From Ignavibacteriota bacterium (GTDB lineage: Bacteria > Bacteroidota > Ignavibacteria > Palsa-1295), in the NCBI GenBank assembly GCA_025357895.1, contig JANYLL010000417.1, positions 1 to 6,649 of the forward strand: a stretch of 6,649 nucleotides of DNA. Direction: 5' to 3'. The translations under genes and the position numbers were made by a program. The first letter of the stretch is position 1. Each line of letters begins with the position of its first letter. The notes beneath the pieces were generated by a model that saw nothing but the letters and a program-made list of their open reading frames with translations, had not been told where the DNA came from and did no database searches. Below, piece by piece: positions 1 to 4,873 of the stretch.

Positions 1-287
1 AGACAATTCGCGGAGCAGAAATTTATATTCCGATTTCTGAAAGACTTCCATTGCCTGATGGTAAAGCATATTACGATGAGATCGCTGGAATGAAAGTAAT
101 TGATGATCAAACAAAGGCAGAATTGGGAATTGTCAAAGAAGTAATGCCGATGCCGACAGGGGATCTCTATATTATTATTCTGAACGACGGAGCGGAAAAA
201 CTTGTGACGAGTGCAGGAGAGGAAATTATCAAGATGGACAAAAAAAAGCGAGAAGTCAGAGTCCGACTTCTCGCTAATTATAATTAA
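1..287 (+). CDS. rimM: Ribosome maturation factor RimM, C-terminal part (5' truncated)
   Basis: RimM binds ribosomal protein S19 and assists maturation of the 30S head and processing of 16S rRNA in the cytoplasm. The reading frame (codons from base 3) is open to the window edge, so the N-terminal beta-barrel is mostly missing. About 94 codons remain. They begin with the end of the RimM N domain (RGAEIYIPISERLPLPDG), followed by the Tyr-Tyr and 'DEIAGMKV' block that opens the PRC-barrel domain, then 'LGIVKEV' and 'KLVTSAGEEIIKMD', which correspond to the usual 'G.V.dv' and 'LIP....vv..D' motifs. A TTG at 51 could be misread as a start, but the homology continues upstream of it. The last codons are written across a hairpin that serves as terminator for the opposing operon. 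The C-terminus (RVRLLANYN) lacks the common Gly-Leu-Leu ending. In many bacteria trmD follows rimM; here a convergent operon does. Confidence 0.88.
   Translation, partial: TIRGAEIYIPISERLPLPDGKAYYDEIAGMKVIDDQTKAELGIVKEVMPMPTGDLYIIILNDGAEKLVTSAGEEIIKMDKKKREVRVRLLANYN
240..275 (-). terminator. Intrinsic terminator of the lolE-lolD-DUF3098 operon, inside rimM
   Basis: Bases 247-257 (agcgagaagtc) and 265-275 (gacttctcgct) form a perfect 11-bp stem with a 7-nt loop. Read on the minus strand the stem is followed directly by a run of seven T (246-240), the form of a strong Rho-independent terminator. It lies 21 nt downstream of the stop codon of the DUF3098-type gene. On the plus strand the stem is followed only by a mixed A/T stretch, with T5 at 290-294, so it would be weaker for rimM, though bidirectional action is possible. 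The whole structure lies within the rimM coding sequence. Confidence 0.8.
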
Positions 288-296
288 TATTTTTGT

Positions 297-650
297 TTAT
301 ACGGTAGTTACTTCGTCAACTACTACCTGCTGAGTCACGATTTTTTTCCTGCGTGCTCCGTACATGATTCCCATCGGAATTACGACAAGATAGCCGAGAA
401 GTAAAACGATCGGCGAAACATCAAGTGCCAGGAAGCCCATCGTCTCGCTCATTCCCATGATGATATAGCCAAGCGTTACGACTCCGATACCGATCAGAAT
501 ATAAACAATATTGCTTTGCTCAAACGGCATTTTGAAGGGACGAGCGCCGGAAATTCCCTTGGTTTTAACAGTACGCTGACGTGTAGTAGTTACGGTCGTT
601 TTGGTACGGGGCTGCGGGCGTGTTGAAGTAGTACGGTTTTGTTGAGCCAT
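297..650 (-). CDS. DUF3098-type small inner-membrane protein
   Basis: This is a 117-residue protein of unknown function resembling the DUF3098 family of Bacteroidota, small two-helix membrane proteins often encoded near FtsX-type permease genes. Residues 1-36 are a basic, Thr/Arg/Gln-rich segment with no Asp or Glu. Next come the short motif 'PFEQSN', a first membrane helix at about 48-67 (IVYILIGIGVVTLGYIIMGM), a loop with 'GFLALDVSPIVLLLGY', and a second helix at about 78-97. The C-terminus begins with a basic ARRKK patch, which by the positive-inside rule puts both ends in the cytoplasm. The start is ATG at 650, 52 nt after lolD, with no clear Shine-Dalgarno sequence (an AAGGA lies too far upstream). 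It is the last gene before the terminator at 240-275. A role with the Lol transporter is only suggested by position. Confidence 0.75.
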   Translation of the reverse strand: MAQQNRTTSTRPQPRTKTTVTTTRQRTVKTKGISGARPFKMPFEQSNIVYILIGIGVVTLGYIIMGMSETMGFLALDVSPIVLLLGYLVVIPMGIMYGARRKKIVTQQVVVDEVTTV

Positions 651-702
651 AAATTATTATATAAGTCCTTAGTAAACGGAGGGAGGTTTTGTCTCGTTCC
701 TA

Positions 703-1383
703 TCAATACTCATGTAACTCGCCTTTTTCCAAATGAAATCTCCTTTGTGCCTTTTGTGCAAGGTCGGTATTATGGGTAGCAATAATGAAGGTCTGATTAA
801 ATTTCGAAGCGAGTGAAAGCATTAGATCAAAGAGTTTATCACTGTTTTCATTGTCAAGATTGCCTGTTGGTTCATCGGCGAGTACAAGAGCGGGCTGCAT
901 CATAAACGCTCTGGCAACTGCCACACGCTGAGCCTCACCGCCGGATAATTCTGCGGGGCGGTGGGATTTTCTTTCGAGCAATCCGACTTCGGCTAATAAT
1001 TCTTCTGCGCGTTTCGTAGCTGATTCAAGTTTTTTACCTGCAATAAGAGCTGGCATTCCGATATTTTCTATTGCAGTAAATTCCGGAAGCAAGTGATGAA
1101 ATTGGAAAATAAATCCGATCTTCTTATTGCGGAATGAAGCAAGTTCTGATGAAGAAAGCTCGCTCGTATCTTCGCCTTCGATAATTATATTGCCAGATGA
1201 GGGAATATCTAAAGTGCCGATAAGATTCAGCAATGTACTTTTTCCTGATCCGCTCGGACCTGTCAGAGCAACGATCTCACCGGGTTTGACTTCAAAGGAA
1301 ATATCATGGAATACTTCTACGACTCCTGTTCCGCTTGAAACGTAGCGTTTGCCCAGAGATTGTACTTCTAAAATGTTTTCCAT
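703..1383 (-). CDS. lolD: Lipoprotein-releasing ABC transporter ATP-binding protein LolD
   Basis: This is the cytoplasmic ATPase of a Lol-type transporter, which extracts mature lipoproteins from the inner membrane so they can move to the outer membrane. The 226 residues match the usual LolD length. Visible motifs are Walker A GPSGSGKST (42-50), the Q-loop within 'FQFHHLLPEFTAIEN' (92-106), which is characteristic of LolD rather than other MacB-type ATPases, the ABC signature LSGGEAQR (146-153), Walker B with ADEP (169-172, catalytic Glu 171), the D-loop GNLD (174-177) and the switch His in THN (His 204). All catalytic residues are intact. The start is ATG at 1383, with a plausible AGGA Shine-Dalgarno sequence at 1397-1394 (spacer 10 nt). 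It lies 94 nt downstream of the permease gene, with a twin-hairpin repeat filling that gap, and is probably cotranscribed with it. Confidence 0.9.
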   Translation of the reverse strand: MENILEVQSLGKRYVSSGTGVVEVFHDISFEVKPGEIVALTGPSGSGKSTLLNLIGTLDIPSSGNIIIEGEDTSELSSSELASFRNKKIGFIFQFHHLLPEFTAIENIGMPALIAGKKLESATKRAEELLAEVGLLERKSHRPAELSGGEAQRVAVARAFMMQPALVLADEPTGNLDNENSDKLFDLMLSLASKFNQTFIIATHNTDLAQKAQRRFHLEKGELHEY

Positions 1384-1401
1384 AGATGCAATTTCCTATT
1401 A

Positions 1402-1462
1402 GTGGGGCGGACTCTTGGTCCGCCAGTGAAAACTTGACGGGCGGACGAAGAGTCCGCCCCAC
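1402..1462. repeat. Twin-hairpin palindromic repeat between lolE and lolD
   Basis: Bases 1402-1424 and 1440-1462 are inverted repeats of 23 nt with one mismatch, separated by a 15-nt loop. Both arms start or end at GTGGGGCGGACTCTT or its complement. Each arm is itself a small hairpin: GGCGGAC, 5 nt, GTCCGCC. The element can therefore fold as one long stem or two short ones, as in REP/BIME-type elements. It is much richer in GC than its surroundings. No run of T follows it on the minus strand, so it does not look like a terminator. It ends just upstream of the lolD Shine-Dalgarno sequence. A single related hairpin occurs at 3996-4018. Confidence 0.85.
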
Positions 1463-1477
1463 CAGAACAGATACAAA

Positions 1478-2716
1478 TTACTCCCATCGGAGTGCTTCAG
1501 CCGGTCTTGTCATTGCCGCTCTTCTCGATGGAATAAGAGATGCAAGTGTCACCAGCACCATTGCGCCGATACTAACTACCACAAAATCCTGCCAACGTAA
1601 ATCTACCGGAAGGGCAGGGATGATATAGACACTTGTATCGAGCGTAAAAAATCCGAATTCCTGCTGTGCCCATACTACTACAAATCCTATAATACATCCG
1701 GCTATCGTGCCCATCAAACCAGTGAGTAATCCTTGGTAGAGATAAATCCTCTGAATATTTTTCTTTTCTGCGCCAAGGGCGACAAGCAATCCGATATCTC
1801 TTCTTTTTTCAAAAACTGTGAGTGTTAAAGCGCTAAAAATACTAAATGATGCCACGGCAACGATCAAGATCAAAATAATATAAGCGATCCACCGCTCCAT
1901 TTCCATTACGTTGTAAAGATCGGTATGCAGATCGTACCATGTATCTATGTGATATTTCGATGTATCGAGAAGAGATGCCAGTTGAGTTTTTACATTCGGT
2001 GCATCGTTGATAGAATTGAGCCGCAATTCTAATGTAGTCGCTGATCCTTCGGGTATATCAAAAAGATCACGAGCAACATTCAAACTTGTATAAGCATTGG
2101 TCGCATCATAATCCCGATTATTCGCTGCAAAAATTCCACGGACTATGAGTAATCTGGTTTTTGGAATTACAGGTTCGGTAAGTATCCGCTCCATTCCGAT
2201 CGGACTGAAAACCTGAAGAGTATCGCCGATCACTGTTGCAAGATTATCTGCAAGAAGCTGACCAACGATGATACTCGAATCATCGAGAATTACTTTTCCG
2301 GATTGAATACTTTCTCCAAGACCGGAGACTTTTTTTACATCTTCTTGAGCTATTCCGGTAAGCATGACAACTTTGGGAAGTGTATAATGAACAAGTACGG
2401 CTTTCTGTTTAAGCACAGAAGCCATTGAACGGACTTCAGGCAATTTCGCAACTTCTTTGGTTAAGCGGGGAATGTCGGAAATAACTTTGGAGGAAGAATC
2501 TGAAACGATATTGGCACTGATGCGAATATGAGGGTCAAAACTTACCAGAATTCCTGTAACAACACCGGAAAAACCGTTAAAAACTGAAAGTACACAGATA
2601 AGCGCTGCAACTCCGACCATGATCCCCAGAGCAGAGAGAATACTAATGATCGTGATAAAACTTTGTGACCGCCGTGTTAGCGCATAGCGCTTGGCGAGGA
2701 ATAATTCATATCGCAT
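1478..2716 (-). CDS. LolC/LolE-family lipoprotein-releasing permease
   Basis: This is the membrane subunit that pairs with LolD to release outer-membrane lipoproteins. It has 412 residues from the ATG, the normal length for LolC/LolE. Features in order are an N-terminal cytoplasmic stretch 'ELFLAKRYALTRR'; membrane helix 1 at about 20-46 with the typical 'ISILSALGIMVGVAALICVLSVFNGF' text; a periplasmic MacB-like core at about 50-275 starting 'DPHIRI'; then an FtsX-type domain with helices at about 277-302, 332-352 and 377-395. The coupling-helix motif 'FEKRRDIGLLVALGA' (about 302-316) and the C-terminal 'RRAAMTRPAEALRWE' are family hallmarks. The reading frame extends three codons upstream to a TTG at 2725, but that TTG lies inside the candidate promoter box, so ATG at 2716 is preferred. 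A single permease gene suggests a homodimer, as in LolF-type systems, rather than a LolC-LolE pair; a second gene could lie elsewhere. Confidence 0.9.
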   Translation of the reverse strand: MRYELFLAKRYALTRRSQSFITIISILSALGIMVGVAALICVLSVFNGFSGVVTGILVSFDPHIRISANIVSDSSSKVISDIPRLTKEVAKLPEVRSMASVLKQKAVLVHYTLPKVVMLTGIAQEDVKKVSGLGESIQSGKVILDDSSIIVGQLLADNLATVIGDTLQVFSPIGMERILTEPVIPKTRLLIVRGIFAANNRDYDATNAYTSLNVARDLFDIPEGSATTLELRLNSINDAPNVKTQLASLLDTSKYHIDTWYDLHTDLYNVMEMERWIAYIILILIVAVASFSIFSALTLTVFEKRRDIGLLVALGAEKKNIQRIYLYQGLLTGLMGTIAGCIIGFVVVWAQQEFGFFTLDTSVYIIPALPVDLRWQDFVVVSIGAMVLVTLASLIPSRRAAMTRPAEALRWE

Positions 2717-2722
2717 GTAGCG

Positions 2723-2751
2723 CAAAGTTACGGAGCAATTAAAAATTCAAA
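2723..2751 (-). promoter_or_regulatory. Candidate Bacteroidota-type promoter for the permease operon
   Basis: On the minus strand TAACTTTG (2730-2723) matches the Bacteroidota -7 consensus TAnnTTTG exactly. A TTTG (2751-2748) lies upstream with 17 nt between, inside the spacing known for TTG/TAnnTTTG promoters. The box ends 6 nt before the ATG at 2716, so transcription would start at or next to the start codon and the mRNA would be leaderless or nearly so. The absence of a Shine-Dalgarno sequence agrees with this. Confidence 0.6.
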
Positions 2752-2766
2752 ACTAAAAATTCAAAA
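2740..2766. repeat. 13-bp AT-rich tandem direct repeat
   Basis: The sequence taaaaattcaaaa occurs at 2740-2752 and again at 2754-2766, separated by a single C, giving a 14-bp period. It fills most of the gap between two genes. The first copy supplies the TTTG of the candidate promoter, and the second offers another TTTTG 14 nt further upstream. Confidence 0.7.
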
Positions 2767-2774
2767 TTGAGAGG

Positions 2775-3245
2775 TTAAAATTTACTCAGAGCAATTGTTA
2801 CATAGTGAGTTTCATCAACAGCCTTTACAGAAATTGATTGTTTGATCCCTTCCCAGCGCATTTCGTGGATGGAGTTTGCTATTTGAACGTCCGGCGGTCC
2901 GTACGAATTAGATAGCTCTCCGGATAGCTGCTCATATATTTTTTTTGTTTCTTCATCATTATGCGTCGGCGTAACGAAACTTACCTGAGATACGAACCCA
3001 TTATCATATGCGATCCGGAATTCGCCTTTCCTACCCAAATAGCTGCCTGAGCATTTTACAATACCTACACCGTTGCTCCACATGAGGGTATCGATCTTAC
3101 CGGGAATATGTGAACTCACTAATATTCCATCAAGTCCAGGAGTTAGTCCTAATATTGAAACACTATCAATATCAGGGCGCGAGAACGAATAGCTTTTCGC
3201 TGCCGGAAATATAGTTAAGAATAATAGAAAAAGAGTTATCTTCAT
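2775..3245 (-). CDS. Secreted protein of unknown function (156 aa)
   Basis: I do not recognise the family. The preferred start is ATG at 3245, which gives a classic signal peptide: Met-Lys-Ile, a hydrophobic core 'TLFLLFLTIFPAA', and a likely cleavage near Ala-Lys-Ser at 15-17. The frame stays open upstream to an ATG at 3356, but that extension would translate a strong terminator hairpin and bury the signal peptide, so it is rejected. The mature part of about 135 residues is mostly short beta-strand-like blocks ('GLTPGLDGILVSS', 'GEFRIAYDNGFVSQVSF'), then a probable helix 'ETKKIYEQLSGELSNSYGPPD' and an ending 'EMRWEGIKQSISVKAV'. This 'YG.P ... W' layout is common in small periplasmic proteins. 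There is no lipobox Cys, so it is probably a soluble periplasmic or exported protein. It has its own candidate promoter and ends 58 nt before the permease start. Confidence 0.7.
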   Translation of the reverse strand: MKITLFLLFLTIFPAAKSYSFSRPDIDSVSILGLTPGLDGILVSSHIPGKIDTLMWSNGVGIVKCSGSYLGRKGEFRIAYDNGFVSQVSFVTPTHNDEETKKIYEQLSGELSNSYGPPDVQIANSIHEMRWEGIKQSISVKAVDETHYVTIALSKF

Positions 3246-3276
3246 CAAAGATAAACAAATTCTATTTAAAAAACAA
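3246..3276 (-). promoter_or_regulatory. Candidate TTG/TAnnTTTG promoter abutting a start codon
   Basis: On the minus strand TATCTTTG (3253-3246) matches TAnnTTTG and touches the ATG at 3245. A TTG at 3276-3274 lies 20 nt upstream of the box, within the normal range, and is formed by the edge of the terminator stem. Because the start site of such promoters lies a few bases downstream of the box, it would fall at or just inside the first codons. Either the start site is unusually close or another promoter is used. Confidence 0.35.
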
Positions 3277-3298
3277 GCCGGGATATAAGTCCCGGCTT
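3268..3298 (-). terminator. Intrinsic terminator downstream of the dioxygenase-secreted protein pair
   Basis: Bases 3275-3283 (aagccggga) and 3290-3298 (tcccggctt) form a perfect 9-bp, GC-rich stem with a 6-nt loop. On the minus strand the stem is followed by G and then six T (3273-3268). It ends a transcript coming from the genes at 3425-4672. It lies about 127 nt past the last stop codon, leaving a long 3' untranslated tail. Confidence 0.75.
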
Positions 3299-3424
3299 TC
3301 CCACACTGAGCAAACGATCTTATCAGACTAATACTTTCCCCACAAAACAAAAGCATCAGTCAAAAGATGTTGCTCCTAAATTAATACGAGTAGAGGATTT
3401 TTTTGGATTTAAATAATCCGTAAT

Positions 3425-4078
3425 TTACTTGCATTCAGGAAGCTTTATGCTGCCTGCAATTTCACGGTAATACCCGATCTTTTTCCTGTATGCTTCTGAT
3501 TCCAATGGCATTGTCAAGAGAACTAATGACTTTTTTCCAACGACGGCATTGATATATTCCAAGTGATCTGAATATTTGGCGAGAAGTTCGTAGCGGGCTA
3601 TCACTCCTAAACTATCTCGCATTTGAGCTGAGGTTATTTGCTCATTCAAAGGGCGGAGTGCTATGCCGCGGTTTCCGTAACTCTCACGAATCGAATTCTT
3701 CAGACCATTCCATTTTATGCTGTCAAACCCTTTTGATTCAAACCGTTGCATAAGCAAGGATGCTATCTTTGTTGAATCGTAAGGATCACTGATAAGTAAT
3801 TGATAGATGTGTTCGATTGGATCTTCTATTTCTTCAGCCTGCCATCCGGGATTTAATTCGATAGAGATATGCGCTAGTTCAGCATCGAACTCTCTGCGAA
3901 GTCCGGGAATGACGACGGTAGTCCGTGCTTTATGTGTAATTTTTTTTTGCTGGGCAAAACCCTGAAGCGGAAGAAGTAAACAAAAAAGAAAAATAGTGGG
4001 ACGGACTTTAGTCCGTCCGAGACAATTAAAAAAAACTTTTAGTGACAGACTAAAATTCGTGCTGCTGTAGATTCTCAC
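3425..4078 (-). CDS. Secreted protein of unknown function with a palindrome-encoded insert in its signal-peptide region (217 aa)
   Basis: I do not recognise the family. The likely start is GTG at 4078, only 3 nt after the TAA stop of the upstream dioxygenase gene and in the same frame, which suggests translational coupling; no later ATG, GTG or TTG fits before the signal core. The leader ends with a hydrophobic core 'IFLFCLLLPLQGFA' at about 29-42 and a likely cleavage after Ala 42, before QQKK. Residues 21-28 (GRTKVRPT) are encoded exactly by the palindrome at 3996-4018, lengthening the positively charged region ahead of the core. The mature part is rich in charged residues; segments such as 'ISIELNPGWQAEE' and a closing 'YREIAGSIKLPE' recall small secreted alpha/beta proteins of PsbP-like type, but this is only a visual impression. 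There is no lipobox and no enzyme motif. Confidence 0.7.
   Translation of the reverse strand: MRIYSSTNFSLSLKVFFNCLGRTKVRPTIFLFCLLLPLQGFAQQKKITHKARTTVVIPGLRREFDAELAHISIELNPGWQAEEIEDPIEHIYQLLISDPYDSTKIASLLMQRFESKGFDSIKWNGLKNSIRESYGNRGIALRPLNEQITSAQMRDSLGVIARYELLAKYSDHLEYINAVVGKKSLVLLTMPLESEAYRKKIGYYREIAGSIKLPECK
3996..4018. repeat. Palindromic repeat inside a coding sequence
   Basis: The core GGACGGACT (3999-4007), TT, AGTCCGTCC (4010-4018) is a perfect 9-bp inverted repeat, preceded by GTG at 3996-3998. It shares the layout GTGGG(G/A)CGGACT...GTCCG(C/T)CC with both arms of the element at 1402-1462, so the two appear to be one family. It lies in frame in the signal-peptide region of the gene on the minus strand and codes for GRTKVRPT. 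There is no T run after it on the minus strand, so it is not a terminator. Confidence 0.8.
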
Positions 4079-4081
4079 CGC

Positions 4082-4672
4082 TTATATTTGGTGTAATTTT
4101 GTATGAACACTATTCTGGAATACGAATTTCTGTTTTTCATGTTTAACGATCTTTTCTTCTTCGGTCGGGATGAGAGCGGGATAATCATCTGTCACGTGAT
4201 AGATATCTCCGCTCTTCAGATCAAACACACGGACATCAGATGTAGGCGGAGAATAAATGTGAAGACCGATATACGGTTCATCTGAAGAAATATTTTGCAG
4301 TGAGTGGATCATTCCGCTTTCTAAGCGAGCGGATTCGTTTTTTTTCATTGTTCCATGTTCAATAAGATCAAGGAACCCATCATGCATCTGATAACGGAAA
4401 TGTTCTATTTCTCCACTATAAGAGTAGACGATCCCAACTGCATCGCCATGATCATGTGCATCGCACCAGCCGCCTTTAGGCCAACAACCGATAATAACTT
4501 CAAATTTATCATCCAGATGCAGCATTGTCCGTCCATAGGGGAGTTCTGCTTTTGAAATAGCAATGATCTCTTCACCTGAAGGTAGGTGACTTTCCAGGAT
4601 GCGTTCTAAGGACGCGATTGAAAGATCATCTGACTTCTCAAGAGCTTCAAGTAATGCAGCTATAGTTTTCAT
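4082..4672 (-). CDS. Cysteine dioxygenase family protein (cupin thiol dioxygenase)
   Basis: Members of this family oxidise a thiol such as L-cysteine to the sulfinic acid using O2 and a mononuclear Fe(II). Numbering from the ATG at 4672 (196 residues), the key residues are all visible: substrate-carboxylate Arg 48 in 'YGRTML'; the iron ligands His 73 and His 75 in 'HDHGDAVG'; the third ligand His 123 in 'GMIHSLQN'; and the catalytic Tyr 140 in 'LHIYSPP'. Gly 80 occupies the position of the Cys that forms the Cys-Tyr crosslink in mammalian enzymes, so the crosslink is absent, as in other bacterial members. The frame runs upstream to a TTG at 4696, which would add eight residues; the ATG giving 'MKTIAALLEAL' fits family starts better, though neither has a Shine-Dalgarno sequence. 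Substrate (cysteine, 3-mercaptopropionate or another thiol) cannot be fixed by eye; the Arg favours cysteine. The protein is cytoplasmic and lies directly upstream of a secreted protein gene. Confidence 0.85.
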   Translation of the reverse strand: MKTIAALLEALEKSDDLSIASLERILESHLPSGEEIIAISKAELPYGRTMLHLDDKFEVIIGCWPKGGWCDAHDHGDAVGIVYSYSGEIEHFRYQMHDGFLDLIEHGTMKKNESARLESGMIHSLQNISSDEPYIGLHIYSPPTSDVRVFDLKSGDIYHVTDDYPALIPTEEEKIVKHEKQKFVFQNSVHTKLHQI

Positions 4673-4873
4673 TTCAGAAATAACTGGTGATAGCAATGGT
4701 TTATTATGAAATACCTCTCTTAAATCTTAAATTCCGGAGTTTCATTCCAATACGAACCCGAGTATTGCATAAAAATAGCGAGTTTGTATTTTTTCCTTAT
4801 TTTTGTCACAAAATGTTTTGATGAAACGTCTTTCAATGGGGGATTGTACTGTAATCTAACAATTTTAGGTTTT
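4673..4873. other. Divergent intergenic region
   Basis: This 201-bp AT-rich region separates the dioxygenase gene (minus) from the large secreted protein gene (plus) and must hold both promoters. On the plus strand TATTTTTG (4798-4805) matches TAnnTTTG, but no TTG lies at the proper distance upstream, so it is a weak candidate. No such box was found on the minus strand ahead of the dioxygenase. No RNA gene or small coding frame with support was seen. Confidence 0.45.

Noticed and set aside
1127..1345. Plus-strand open frame of 72 codons
   Set aside because: It is antisense to lolD, whose motifs are unmistakable; no ribosome binding site or homology.
1402..1462. The twin hairpin read as an intrinsic terminator between permease and lolD
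   Set aside because: No run of T follows it on the minus strand, and permease and lolD are expected to be made together.
1386..1628. Plus-strand open frame of 80 codons across the twin-hairpin repeat
   Set aside because: It starts in the repeat and runs antisense to the permease; nothing supports translation.
2890..2912. CG-rich 'gtccggcggtccg' resembling the palindrome family
   Set aside because: It lacks the GTGGG lead and the inverted-repeat layout and encodes a sensible 'YGPPDV' segment; probably chance.
3246..3356. Upstream extension of the 156-aa secreted protein to an ATG at 3356 (193 aa)
   Set aside because: It would translate a GC-rich terminator hairpin and place a good signal peptide in the middle of the protein.
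3406..3422. Small hairpin ggattt...aatcc near the stop codon of the secreted protein gene
   Set aside because: The stem is only 5 bp and AT-rich, and on the minus strand it is followed by A rather than T.
4103..4555. Two plus-strand open frames (4103-4285, 4355-4555)
   Set aside because: Both are antisense to the dioxygenase gene, whose active-site residues are clear on the other strand.
4783..4805. TTTG at 4783-4786 with TATTTTTG at 4798-4805 as a promoter for the large secreted protein
   Set aside because: The spacing of 11 nt is too short for the TTG/TAnnTTTG type; only the -7-like box is kept as a weak hint.
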